Below, piece by piece: positions 44,942 through 52,809 of a stretch of DNA of 64,000 nt. Under the pieces are notes generated by a model. That model had not been told where the DNA came from and did no database searches. It saw nothing but the letters and a program-made list of their open reading frames with translations. Source of the stretch: Streptacidiphilus sp. PB12-B1b (GTDB lineage Bacteria > Actinomycetota > Actinomycetes > Streptomycetales > Streptomycetaceae). The DNA lies in NCBI RefSeq assembly GCF_014084125.1, contig NZ_CP048405.1, forward strand, positions 3,906,001 through 3,970,000, given 5' to 3'. Position numbers and translations under genes: made by a program. Each line of letters begins with the position of its first letter. The first letter of the stretch is position 1.

Positions 44942-45400
44942 ATGAACGAGGTCTCGATCGTCCCCCCGCAGGGCGGCGAGGTGATCGACCTGGGCACCAC
45001 CCGCATGCGCATCCTGGAGGACGGCAGCACCACCGCCCACCGCCTGGGCGTGGGCGAGATCACCCTGGCCCCGCACACCAGCGGCCCGCCCCAGCACCGC
45101 CACGCCCAGCACGACGAGGGCTTCTACGTCGTCTCCGGCACCGCCAGGTTCACCGTCGGGGACACCGACCACGACGCCCCCGCCGGCACCCTGGTCATGG
45201 TCCCGCCCGGCGTCCCGCACACCTTCGCCAACCCCGGCGACCAGCCCGCCGTGCTGCTCAACACCTTCACCCCCGACCTGTACGTCCAGTACTTCCGCGA
45301 CCTGCGCCAGACCCTGAACGAGGGCCGCGAGCTGACCGCGCAGACCACCGCCGAGGTGATGAGCCGCTACGCCACCACCCCCGCCACCGACCACGCCTGA
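44942..45400 (+). CDS. Cupin-domain protein
   Basis: 152-residue small-barrel cupin. Motif 1 (HTSGPPQHRHAQHDEGFYVVSG) has the metal-binding His-His-Glu set; motif 2 reads PPGVPHTFANPGDQPAVLL with the second His. Typical of quercetinase-like or sugar-modifying single cupins. AAAGGAG sits six bases from the ATG, right after the operator, so expression should depend on the TetR repressor. The 3' end of the gene grades into the adjoining minisatellite. Confidence 0.87.
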   Translation: MNEVSIVPPQGGEVIDLGTTRMRILEDGSTTAHRLGVGEITLAPHTSGPPQHRHAQHDEGFYVVSGTARFTVGDTDHDAPAGTLVMVPPGVPHTFANPGDQPAVLLNTFTPDLYVQYFRDLRQTLNEGRELTAQTTAEVMSRYATTPATDHA

Positions 45401-46232
45401 CGGCTGCACCCGACGGCTGCACCCGACGGCCACGCCTGGCGGCTGCGCCTGGCGGCTGCGCCTGGCGGCTGCGCCTGACGGCCACGCCTGGCGGCTGTAC
45501 CCGACGACTGCGCCTGACGGCCCCGCCACCGACCACGCCTGACGGCTGTACCCGACGGCTGTACCTGACGGCCACGCCTGGCGGCTGTACCTGACGGCTG
45601 TACCTGACGGCCACGCCTGGCGGCTGTACCTGACGGCTGTACCCGACGGCTGCGCCTGACGGCCCCGCCACCGGCCACGCCTGGCGGCTGTACCCGACGG
45701 CTGTACCTGACGGCCACGCCTGGCGGCTGTACCTGACGGCTGTACCTGACGGCCACGCCTGGCGGCTGTACCTGACGGCTGTACCTGACGGCCACGCCTG
45801 GCGGCTGTACCTGACGGCTGTACCTGACGGCCACGCCTGGCGGCTGTACCTGACGGCTGTACCTGACGGCCACGCCTGGCGGCTGTACCTGACGGCTGTA
45901 CCTGACGGCCACGCCTGGCGGCTGTACCTGACGGCTGTACCTGACGGCTGTACCTGACGGCTGTACCTGACGGCCACGCCTGGCGGCTGTACCTGACGGC
46001 CACGCCTGGCGGCTGTACCTGACGGCTGTACCTGACGGCCACGCCTGGCGGCTGTACCTGACGACCACGCCTGACGACCACGCCTGACGGCTGTACCTGA
46101 CGGCCACGCCTGGCGGCTGTACCTGACGGCCACGCCTGACGACCACGCCTGACGGCTGTACCTGACGGCCCCGCCTGACGGCTGTACCTGACGGCCACGC
46201 CTGACGGCTGTACCTGACGGCCACGCCTGACG
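45401..46232. repeat. 13-bp minisatellite, about 60 units
   Basis: Tandem array of two alternating 13-mers, CGGCTGTACCTGA and CGGCCACGCCTGG/A (shared pattern CGGC-N4-CCTGR), with interspersed variants. The first units resemble the last codons of the cupin gene (GACCACGCCTGA), and that motif recurs inside the array. Because 13 is not a multiple of three, all minus-strand frames are open over hundreds of codons with a 13-residue period; these are not genes. Mirror copy at 59038-59869 with equal length. Confidence 0.92.
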
Positions 46233-46460
46233 GACCCGTCCCACCGCTGCGCCCGGCCCGCCGCACGCCGTCCCCGCCCGCCGCCGTCCCGCCCGGGCGC
46301 GCCGTCCCGCCCGGGCGCGCCGTCCGTCCCCGCCCGGGCATGGCGTCCCCGCTTCGCGCGCCGTCCGGCCCTGCCGTCCGCGTCGCGTGTCCGCGCCCCT
46401 GGGGGCCCCGGCGCGCGGCGCGGCGGGCGCGGCGGGCGCGGTGCGGCGGGTGGTGGGTGG

Positions 46461-47288
46461 TCAGGCGGCGTGGTTCGGTTTGACCGCGGTGTCCACGAAG
46501 GTGCCGATCGCGCCCAGGGTGGGTCCGGGCTGTTCGATGTGGGGGAAGTGTCCGGCCCCGGGCACCGGCACGAAGCGGCCGTGGGGGAAGGCGTCGGCGT
46601 ACGCGCGGCCGTAGGCCGGGCCGGCGATGCCGTCCTGCTCGCCCCAGGCGACCAGTACCGGCACGGTGACCCGGTGCAGGCGCCCGCGCAGTTTCGGGTC
46701 GTGGCTGAACCCCGCGCCCGCGTAGGTCGCCAGCGCCGCCTGGTTGGCGCCCGTCGCGGCCCGCTGGGCGTCGCTGAAGGAGGCGAAGTCCGGGCGCAGC
46801 GCCGGGTCGGCGAAGGACAGTCGGCTGATCTGGGCGGGTGTCAGGGTGCGCACGTCCACGACCGGCTCCTCCGCGGCCTCGGTGTGGATGCCCACCGCGT
46901 TGAGCAGGGTCAGCGCGCCGATGCGCCCGCGGGTGTCGCGCAGGGCCATCTCGGCCGCGATCCAGCCGCCGATGGAGCTGCCGACCACCATGACCCCGGT
47001 CAGGTCGAGCGCGTCCAGCAGGTCCAGGTAGGCGACGGCCAGGTCGGCGACGGTGTCGCACCACGGGGGCCGGGGCGTGCCCTGGAAGCCGGGGTGGGTC
47101 GGGGTCAGCGCGTACACGTGCTCGGACAGCGCGGCGGCCAGCCCCGCCACCGAGCGGGGCCCGGCGCCGCCGTGCAGCAGCAGCACGCCGCTGCCCCGGG
47201 AGTCGGCGCCGTCCTCCTGGACGGTCAGGGACAGGCCGTTGGGCAGGTCGAGGGTGCGGGTGGTGCCGGTGGAGGTCGGGGCAGTCAT
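46461..47288 (-). CDS. Alpha/beta hydrolase
   Basis: 275 residues. Oxyanion LLLHGGAGPRSVAGL, nucleophile elbow MVVGSSIGGWIAAEMAL, acidic residue in WGEQDGIAG, catalytic His in GAGHFPHIEQPGP. Complete triad, cytoplasmic, substrate unknown. Preceded by the dyads at 47306-47323 and 47360-47374, the first matching the TetR operator of the cupin gene, so it probably belongs to the same regulon. Mirror copy at 57982-58809. Confidence 0.88.
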   Translation of the reverse strand: MTAPTSTGTTRTLDLPNGLSLTVQEDGADSRGSGVLLLHGGAGPRSVAGLAAALSEHVYALTPTHPGFQGTPRPPWCDTVADLAVAYLDLLDALDLTGVMVVGSSIGGWIAAEMALRDTRGRIGALTLLNAVGIHTEAAEEPVVDVRTLTPAQISRLSFADPALRPDFASFSDAQRAATGANQAALATYAGAGFSHDPKLRGRLHRVTVPVLVAWGEQDGIAGPAYGRAYADAFPHGRFVPVPGAGHFPHIEQPGPTLGAIGTFVDTAVKPNHAA

Positions 47289-47305
47289 GATGAGCGATTC
47301 CCTTC

Positions 47306-47374
47306 ATAAGAGCTTGCTCTCATGAATATAGGCCGTTCGCATCAGTTTATGCAAGTCCACTCTCACCATGAGAG
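47306..47374. promoter_or_regulatory. Two operator-like dyads before the hydrolase gene
   Basis: ATAAGAGCTTGCTCTCAT (47306-47323) read on the minus strand is ATGAGAGCAAGCTCTTAT, sharing TGAGAG-N4-CTCT with the cupin operator. A second dyad, CTCTCA-CCA-TGAGAG, lies at 47360-47374. The AT-rich segment between them (around TTATGCAAGT) would hold the promoter. Confidence 0.6.
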
Positions 47375-48800
47375 CGGGGCCTTTGAAAAGGGGAGGGGTG
47401 CCCGGACGCGTCCGCCCCGTCCCGGCCCGTCCCGGCCCGGCCCTGCCGCGCCGGGGCGAGGCGGGGCCGGGCCGGGCCGGGGCAGGTGGGGTCGGGGCGG
47501 GGCAGGCGGGGTCGGGGGGGCGTGCCGGTCGGCCGGGTGAGGGCCGTTCGGAGGGGTGTTCGCAGGGCGGGGTAGGGCGGGGAGCTGCAGTGGGGGACCG
47601 CGCCGGGGGCGGTGGTGCTGTTGGTGCTCGCCCCGGTCCCGGACGGCTTCAGGCCGCTGTCGTCGAGGGTGATGTCGGCGTACCGGGAGGTGGCCCTGGT
47701 GGTGTCCGTGCTGATGTTCTCCAGGGCCAGGCCCAGCGGGTGGCGCGCGCTCAAGCCCACCAGCGTGGACTGGGCGCTGTCCGGCGAGGACGTCACGCCG
47801 AGTCCGTTGACGACGATGCCGGTGAAGTCCGGGGTGTAGGGGCCGGTGCCGTTGGAGTAGTGGGTGTCGAAGTCCAGCGGTGCGCGCACCGCGCTCGCGC
47901 AGTTGTCCAGGTAGCCGACGGCCGACACCCGGCCGCCGCCGGCCGGTGAGGACTTGATGCGCAGGTCGGTGCTGCTGGCGCTGGCCGTGCCGGAGCTGTC
48001 GGTGCCGGTGACGGTGTTGTCCTGGACCAGGACGTTGCTCACCCCGCTGTAGGTCTGCGAGCCGATGGAGATCCCGTGGGTGCCTAGAAGTGGTCGTCCT
48101 TGACGGTGATGTCGCTGCTGGGCCGGGAGCCGCCCTTGACGGCGATGCCGTCGTCGCCGTCCTGGATGGAGGAGTCGGCGATGGTGACGTCCTTGGCGCC
48201 GGCCGGGTCGATGCCGTCGGTGTTGCGGGCGGTGTCGGGGGTCTTGATGCGCACGCCCCAGGCGGTGAAGCCGGTGCCGCCGTTGTAGACCACAAGGAAG
48301 TTGGCGGCGTTGAGCAGGTCGATGTCGTAGAGGGTGAAGTCGTCGCTGTCGTCGGCCTGGATCAGCCGCGGGTTGTTCTGCTGCTCGCCGGTGGTCTGCG
48401 CCCTGGCGGCCAGGCCCCACCAGGTGGTGGGGGAGCCCAGCATGGTCAGGTCGCCGCAGCCGTCGATGCGGCCCTGGCCGCCGGTGGGCGAACGCAGCGA
48501 CTCCACGCGCCCAGGACGGTGATCAGCGGGGAGCAGCCGTCGTCGGGGCCGGACAGCGTCCCGCAGGCGGACGTGCCGTGGATCTGGTGGTCGGCCGGGT
48601 TGCGCGAGCCGTACAGGGTGACGTCGGCGGCCAGCAGCAGCACCTCGCCGCGGTGCACGGCCGGCGGGCCGGTCAGGAAGACGGTGCGGGCGGCGCCGGC
48701 GGCGGCCGGCTCCACGGCCACGGTGGCCGGGCCGCCACGGGTGCAGGCGTCCAGGGCTGCCTGGATGCGCCGGGTGTCGGCGGGGTGGCCTCGGCCAAGC
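47347..48800 (-). pseudogene. GH28 polygalacturonase-like secreted enzyme, frameshifted
   Basis: Three minus-strand frames join into a GH28 beta-helix: DTRRIQAALDACTRGG and VEPAAAGAARTVFLTGPPAV; then RIDGCGDLTMLGSPTTWW, RNTDGIDPAGAKDVTIAD and QDGDDGIAVKGGS; then GTHGISIGSQTYSGV and TDLRIKSSPAGGG. The catalytic motifs NTDG, DD, HG and RIK are all there. Two single-base losses (near 48,510 and 48,082) break it, and the signal peptide and first ~50 residues are replaced by the 16-bp minisatellite. It would hydrolyse pectin if intact. Same breaks in the mirror copy. Confidence 0.75.
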
Positions 48801-49048
48801 GGCCCCGCACAGCGACCGGCCCCGCGCCGGGACCGGCCCACACGGCGACCAGCCCGCACGGCGACCGTCCCGCACGGCGACCGGCCCGCACGGCGACCGT
48901 CCCGCACGGCGACCGTCCCGCACGGCGACCGGCCCGCACGGCGACCGTCCCCTCACGGCGACCGTCCCCTCACGGCGACCGTCCCCTCACGGGGACTGTC
49001 CCGTACGGCGACTGTCCCCGCACGGCGACTGTCCCCTCACGGCGAGCG
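48800..49048. repeat. 16-bp minisatellite
   Basis: About 15 units; on the complementary strand the unit is CGGTCGCCGTGCGGGA with variants GTGAGGGGA and GTGCGGGCC. It lies between the PhyH stop and the remaining GH28 coding sequence, where the GH28 signal peptide should be. Mirror at 56222-56470. Confidence 0.9.
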
Positions 49049-49082
49049 TTCCCGCACGGGCGCCGGGTCGGTGCGGGGTCGG

Positions 49083-49814
49083 TCAGTCCGTGACGTCGCG
49101 GACCGCGTCGTAGTCCAGCCAGGGGTCCTGCAGGAACGCGCGCCACCGGGCGTCGTGACCGTGCCGCTTGAGCCGGAAGTACACCGCGCACCGCGTCGCC
49201 TGCGAGGTGTTGGCCCCGATGTTGTGGCCCAGCAGGTAGTGCGCCAGCACCAGGTCCCCCGCCCTGCCGCGGACCTGCTCCGATGGGGAGGGCCGGATCG
49301 GCGGGTAGCCGCCCGCGGTGAAGAACGCGTCCGGCCCGTGCTCGCGGAAGTACCGCGCGTGGGCCAGGTGACTGCCCGGCCACACCCACAACCCCCCTGC
49401 GTCCTGATCGACCTGATCGGTCATCAGCACACCGGCGAGCAGCGTGAACGTGCCCGGCCGCCCGTCCGCCTCCGGCGGGAACCCGTCGATGTGGTGCCAG
49501 CCGGGCACGGTCGGGAACGGCGGTATGTTCAACGCCACCTGCGCCTGCCACGGCACCTCCAGCGACCCCGCCCCGGTGAGCGACTCGGCCGCCGCGAACG
49601 CCGCACTGCCCGTCAACAACCCGGCCAGGGCAGGAGACTGGCCGGTCTCGGGGAAGAAGAAGTGCGGCCCGCGTACCTCCGGCCCCGGCGGCGCGCCCCG
49701 CAGCAGCTCCTCCACCGCCCGCCACGCGGCGCCCAGCAGCTCCCGCGGCACCGCCCGCGGCACCACCACGAAGCCGCGCTCCACGAACTCCTCCACCTGC
49801 CCACGATCCAGCAT
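49083..49814 (-). CDS. Phytanoyl-CoA dioxygenase (PhyH) family protein
   Basis: 243 residues, Fe(II)/2-oxoglutarate oxygenase. Iron ligands: His and Asp in GWHHIDGFPPEADG and distal His in LGHNIGANTSQATRCAVYFR, whose Arg would hold 2-oxoglutarate. Other family motifs: GFVVVPRAVP, GGLWVWPGSHLAHARYF, GDLVLAHYLL. ATG at 49814; a GTG three codons upstream is possible. Hydroxylates an unknown small molecule. Mirror copy at 55456-56187. Confidence 0.88.
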   Translation of the reverse strand: MLDRGQVEEFVERGFVVVPRAVPRELLGAAWRAVEELLRGAPPGPEVRGPHFFFPETGQSPALAGLLTGSAAFAAAESLTGAGSLEVPWQAQVALNIPPFPTVPGWHHIDGFPPEADGRPGTFTLLAGVLMTDQVDQDAGGLWVWPGSHLAHARYFREHGPDAFFTAGGYPPIRPSPSEQVRGRAGDLVLAHYLLGHNIGANTSQATRCAVYFRLKRHGHDARWRAFLQDPWLDYDAVRDVTD

Positions 49815-50049
49815 GAACGGCACCGTAGATCAGCCCCCCGCCCCCGGCGACCCCTTTTCCCCACCCCGCGCCGCCCACCGGGCCCCCGGCACTCCCCGTC
49901 CCGTCACCGTCCCGGCCCCTGCGCCCGCTGCGCGCCGGTACCCCCCGCCACCGGCGCACCCGCCATCAGGCGTACCGGTCGCGTCCGGCCTCGGCCGGGC
50001 GGCCGCCCCGCGCAAGCCGGGACAGCCCGCCGGCAGCAGGCCGGACCCG

Positions 50050-50241
50050 TCAGCTCCCCCTCAGGTGCGCACCCTGCGGCGTGTGGCACGGACAACGACA
50101 CCTGCGCTGCTCCGGGCTGCAGTTCGGGCCCTCGCGGCTGCTGAAGTGCCCCGAGCACAGCGCATGCAGCTCGGGACAGTCGTCGTCGTAGCAACTGCCC
50201 GAACGGCCCCGCCGCCCCGCCGTCCTGCCTGCCCCGGTCAC
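50050..50241 (-). CDS. Cysteine-rich 63-residue protein
   Basis: 63 residues; GTG overlaps the preceding gene's stop (GTGA). The core, CYDDDCPELHALCSGHFSS and CSPEQRRCRCPCHT, has seven Cys and three His spaced like a small zinc-binding module. Last gene of the coupled operon headed by the ATPase at 51408. No known function. The 220 bases beyond hold nothing. Confidence 0.6.
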   Translation of the reverse strand: MTGAGRTAGRRGRSGSCYDDDCPELHALCSGHFSSREGPNCSPEQRRCRCPCHTPQGAHLRGS

Positions 50242-50546
50242 CGGCGCCCCACTTCCTGGCCGTAAGGCTCCTGGCCGTGCGGCTCCTCGGCGAAGATGCG
50301 CCGCAGCAGGAGCAGTTCACGGCCGCCGCGAGGCTGCGCCTGCCGCCACGCCGCCCTGCCCGCCTCGGCGCGGCGCGCGGCCGCCACGAAGTCGCGGCGC
50401 GAGGGCGCCCGGAGCTGGCGTGCCATCGGCCGCCGCCGAGGCGAGACCAGCGCCGCCCACTGAACCGCGCGCACGCGGACCACCGTGCGCAGCCAACGCC
50501 ACCACACCTGCAGTGCACGCAGGTTGAACCAGGAGGCCGGCGTCAC
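50238..50546 (-). CDS. Arg/Trp-rich basic protein of unknown function
   Basis: 102 residues, strongly basic: ASWFNLRALQVWWRWLRTVV, then RRRPMARQLRAPSRRDFVAA, and a tail EEPHGQEPYGQEVGRR. GTG overlaps the upstream stop and its stop overlaps the next GTG, so it is translationally coupled on both sides. An amphipathic N-terminal helix could bind membrane. Intact and identical in the mirror copy, which supports it being a real gene. Confidence 0.55.
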   Translation of the reverse strand: MTPASWFNLRALQVWWRWLRTVVRVRAVQWAALVSPRRRPMARQLRAPSRRDFVAAARRAEAGRAAWRQAQPRGGRELLLLRRIFAEEPHGQEPYGQEVGRR

Positions 50547-50776
50547 TGCGCACCCCCGAGGCGACTGCGGAGGTTGGCCTCGGCGACCCGGGCCGACAAC
50601 TCCTCGTGCCGGGCGGCCGGGCGGACATGCACGGGCAGCGCCTCCCACTCCACCCCGCCGCCCGGCCTGCGCAGGTACAGCCGCCCGGCGCACACGTCTA
50701 TCACCACGGCCGTCCGCTCCGTACGCGTATCCACCACCCAGTCGCCGACCAGTGGTGTCGGGCGCTCCGTGCTCAT
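50543..50776 (-). CDS. Small conserved-type protein (beta-rich)
   Basis: 77 residues: LVGDWVVDTRTERTAVVIDV, GRLYLRRPGGGVEWEALPVH, then a helical end. ATG overlaps the upstream stop (ATGA). Proteins of this form often follow RsbW-like ATPases in streptomycete XRE/DUF397 loci; function unknown. Confidence 0.6.
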   Translation of the reverse strand: MSTERPTPLVGDWVVDTRTERTAVVIDVCAGRLYLRRPGGGVEWEALPVHVRPAARHEELSARVAEANLRSRLGGAQ

Positions 50777-50985
50777 GGCCACCCCCACTCCTGGCACGGT
50801 GTGCTTTTCTCGCTGCTCGACTTGGCGTCGAAGGCGTCCGAGAATCGGAGCCAGCCCAACGGGCGGCCGTCATCACCCACGGCCAGGGCGCCACCGACTC
50901 TGAGCCGCCAGCACCTCGCCCCACGGTCCCAGACAAGCTCGTGCGCTAACGGAGTTGAGGACCCATCCGGGACGTCAACGGCCAT
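50773..50985 (-). CDS. Small protein after the RsbW-like ATPase
   Basis: 70 residues: HELVWDRGARCWRLRVGGAL, DGRPLGWLRFSDAFDA and a polar end. AAAGGA precedes the ATG at 50985, 12 bases after the ATPase stop. Unknown function. Intact in the mirror copy at 54288-54500. Confidence 0.6.
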   Translation of the reverse strand: MAVDVPDGSSTPLAHELVWDRGARCWRLRVGGALAVGDDGRPLGWLRFSDAFDAKSSSEKSTPCQEWGWP

Positions 50986-50997
50986 AACCCATTCCTT

Positions 50998-51408
50998 TCA
51001 GCTTCGTTTGACACCCATCTCGCACCACACGGTTTTGCCTATGACGCGAGGGGTCACGCCCCATCGGCGGCTCAAGGCACGGACCATGGCCAGGCCACGG
51101 CCGCTTTCGGGAATGCCATCCCCAGGGCCGGTGGGCTGCCCGACGCGAGGCGTGCCAGATGCCCAGTCGCGCACCTCGACGCGTAAGCCCTCGTTGATCA
51201 AGTAGTAGGTGACGGCCACGCGGCTTCCTCTGGCCGCTCTGCCATGGACCACGGCATTGGTCACCAGCTCGCCGATGACGGACTCCAGGTCGTCGGCCAA
51301 CTCGTCCAAGCCCCAGCGGCAGGCAACGTCGCGGGCCCTGGCACGAGCCGCCCTCACGGCGGGACGAAAACGCCGATATCGGACTTGCTCCGCCCTCAGT
51401 ACAGGCAT
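50998..51408 (-). CDS. RsbW-like ATP-binding regulatory protein
   Basis: 136-residue HATPase: VIGELVTNAVVHGRAARGS (N-box), RVEVRDWASGTPRVG (G1) and ESGRGLAMVRALSRRWGV (G2). This subfamily is typically encoded beside XRE/DUF5753 plus DUF397 genes in streptomycetes and is thought to be a signalling ATPase. I use the ATG at 51408 (AAGGGG upstream). Heads a five-gene coupled operon, divergent from the XRE gene. The mirror copy is frameshifted. Confidence 0.85.
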   Translation of the reverse strand: MPVLRAEQVRYRRFRPAVRAARARARDVACRWGLDELADDLESVIGELVTNAVVHGRAARGSRVAVTYYLINEGLRVEVRDWASGTPRVGQPTGPGDGIPESGRGLAMVRALSRRWGVTPRVIGKTVWCEMGVKRS

Positions 51409-51615
51409 GCTTGCACCCCTTGGCATGGGCTGCGCAGCTCTGCGATCGACGGCCAGGGCGCTGGACTCGACGATGAGCCGACACAGTAGGTAGTTTGCAC
51501 CCTGGTATCACCAAAGTGTCAAGTCACTACTTTGGGCAGTGCGGCAGCTGGTTGCCCTTACTGTCGGCTGACGGCACACTTGACCAGCAAACCTGTAGGG
51601 AGAGGCGAGCGCTGA

Positions 51616-52476
51616 ATGCCCATCAACCCCAGCCCGACGATCCGTCAACGGCGCTTGGCGAGGCGTCTTCGAGAGCTGCGGACGACCGCGGGGCTGACGC
51701 ACGCCGACGCGGCTCACGTCCTCGGATCGGCGGAGTCGAAGGTCGGGCGCATCGAAAATGCCCAGTCGGGTATCAGGCTCCCGGATCTGCGGGCCCTGAT
51801 GGATGCCTACGGCGTCACCGATCCGGGCGCCCGCCAAGAAATCGAGATCCTAGCCCGTGAATCGAAGCAGAAGGGCTGGTGGTCCCGCTACGCCAATTCG
51901 GTCGACTCGGCCTATGCCGCATACGTGGCGGTCGAATGGGACTCGTCCGAACTCTACAACGTCGAGACCAACCTTGTGCCCGGGCTTCTGCAGACGCCGG
52001 AATACACGAGGGCGACTGTTCTGCTCCAAGCCCCGGACTCAACCCCCGAAGCTGTGGACGCCCAGATCGATGTGAGGCGCGAGCGCCGCAAGGTCCTCAC
52101 CCGGGAGAACCCGCTCCAACTGTGGGTAATCATCTCCGAGAGCGTGCTGTACCACCGTGTCGGAGGAAAGGAGGTCATGAGAGAGCAGCTGGAGAGCCTG
52201 GTCGGCGACAGTAGGCGGCAGAACGTCGAATTGCAGGTGCTGCCTCGTGAGGACCCCATGAACGCCTGCCTCTTCGGTCCTTTCGTCATTATGAGCTTCC
52301 CCACTTCCGGCGAGACGGACATCATCTATGCCGAATCGCCTACAAGTACGTTGTACTATGAGGAGGAGGGCGATGTGGACACCTATGCCACGTTGTTTCG
52401 CCGACTCAATATGGCCGCAGCAAACGTCAGCAAGTCCCGTGAGCTCATCATGGGTGCAATCGAAGAGATGGTGTAG
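51616..52476 (+). CDS. XRE-family regulator with DUF5753 domain
   Basis: 286 residues. N-terminal HTH_31 (about 10-65: RRLRELRTTAGLTHADAAHVL, SAESKVGRIENAQSGIRLPD), then the DUF5753 effector domain (about 105-280: ETNLVPGLLQTPEYTRA, RQNVELQVLPREDPMN, DIIYAESPTSTLYYEEEGDV). Members pair with DUF397 proteins in developmental and metabolic regulation. Downstream DUF397 gene starts four bases after the stop. The intergenic gap to the ATPase gene (51,409-51,615) should contain divergent promoters. Intact only in the left arm. Confidence 0.9.
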   Translation: MPINPSPTIRQRRLARRLRELRTTAGLTHADAAHVLGSAESKVGRIENAQSGIRLPDLRALMDAYGVTDPGARQEIEILARESKQKGWWSRYANSVDSAYAAYVAVEWDSSELYNVETNLVPGLLQTPEYTRATVLLQAPDSTPEAVDAQIDVRRERRKVLTRENPLQLWVIISESVLYHRVGGKEVMREQLESLVGDSRRQNVELQVLPREDPMNACLFGPFVIMSFPTSGETDIIYAESPTSTLYYEEEGDVDTYATLFRRLNMAAANVSKSRELIMGAIEEMV

Positions 52477-52479
52477 ACG

Positions 52480-52646
52480 ATGAAGCATTGCATTGAGTCC
52501 GCTTCGGCTGCGGGGTTGGAATGGGTGAAGTCCTCGTTTTCCGGCAACAACGGCAACTGTGTGGAGATAGCCGCATTGCCGGACGGGGGAAAAGCGGTCC
52601 GCGACAGCAAGAACGCGGATGGTCCTGCCCTGACCTTCACTGCTCC
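52480..52646 (+). CDS. DUF397-domain protein, truncated at the palindrome centre
   Basis: The first ~50 codons are a clear DUF397 (LEWVKSSFSGNNGNCVEIAA, GGKAVRDSKNADGPALTF): the family then expects TxxEWxxFL, but at TAPSS the sequence turns back on itself. The rest of the frame is its own reverse complement. So the gene loses its last ~12 codons at the junction. Couples with the XRE/DUF5753 gene immediately upstream. Confidence 0.75.
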
Positions 52647-52653
52647 GAGCAGT
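52639..52653. other. Centre of the great palindrome
   Basis: ACTGCTC-C-GAGCAGT is a perfect 7-bp dyad around one base. Flanks continue as complements (GGTCCTGCCCT on the left, AGGGCAGGACC on the right) with a few mismatches and indels. It is inside DUF397 coding sequence and has none of the multiple hairpins of streptomycete telomeres. Confidence 0.85.
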
Positions 52654-52806
52654 CGAGAGGTGAGGGCAGGACCATCCGCGTTCTGCTGTCGCGGACCGCT
52701 TTCCCCCGTCCGGCAATGCGGCTTCTCCACCAGTTGCCGTTGTTGCCGGGCAACGAGGATTCACCATTCCACCCGCAGCCGAAGCGGACTCAATGCAATG
52801 CTTCAT
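52650..52806 (-). pseudogene. DUF397 copy, truncated and frameshifted
   Basis: Mirror of 52480-52646. MKHCIESASAAG is kept, then a frame change after the W-K-S-S region; the C-terminus is absent at the centre, as in the left copy. Confidence 0.75.
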
Positions 52807-52809
52807 CGT

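Larger units (their letters stand above)
42078..52646. repeat. Left arm of a ~10.6-kb inverted repeat
   Basis: Everything from CGGCGCAACC at 42078 to the centre at 52646 reappears inverted at 52647-63191. Paired coordinates sum to 105269-105270 over the outer 7 kb, showing near-identity without gaps, then drift to 105292 at the centre through many small indels. Left of 42078 the two flanks differ completely: here CHRD upstream DNA, there the first third of a PBP gene. Confidence 0.95.

Noticed and set aside
44903-46198. Very long minus-strand open frames (431, 325 and 646 codons, mirrored in the right arm) with a 13-residue repeating peptide rich in RYSRQ and QPPGV
   Set aside because: They are produced by the 13-bp minisatellite, which lacks stops in all three frames of one strand; no start signal, and they run antisense through the cupin or hydrolase genes.
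45401-46232. Possible CRISPR array
   Set aside because: Units are contiguous 13-mers with no unique spacers, and there are no cas genes.
48090-50144. 684-codon plus-strand frame (and its mirror of 699 codons)
   Set aside because: It is antisense to the GH28 and PhyH genes and crosses the 16-bp repeat; composition is shadow-like and no domain is seen.
52639-52653. Telomere of a linear chromosome at the palindrome centre
   Set aside because: Only one small dyad inside coding DNA; the clustered hairpins of known streptomycete telomeres are absent, so I call it a junction rather than a telomere.
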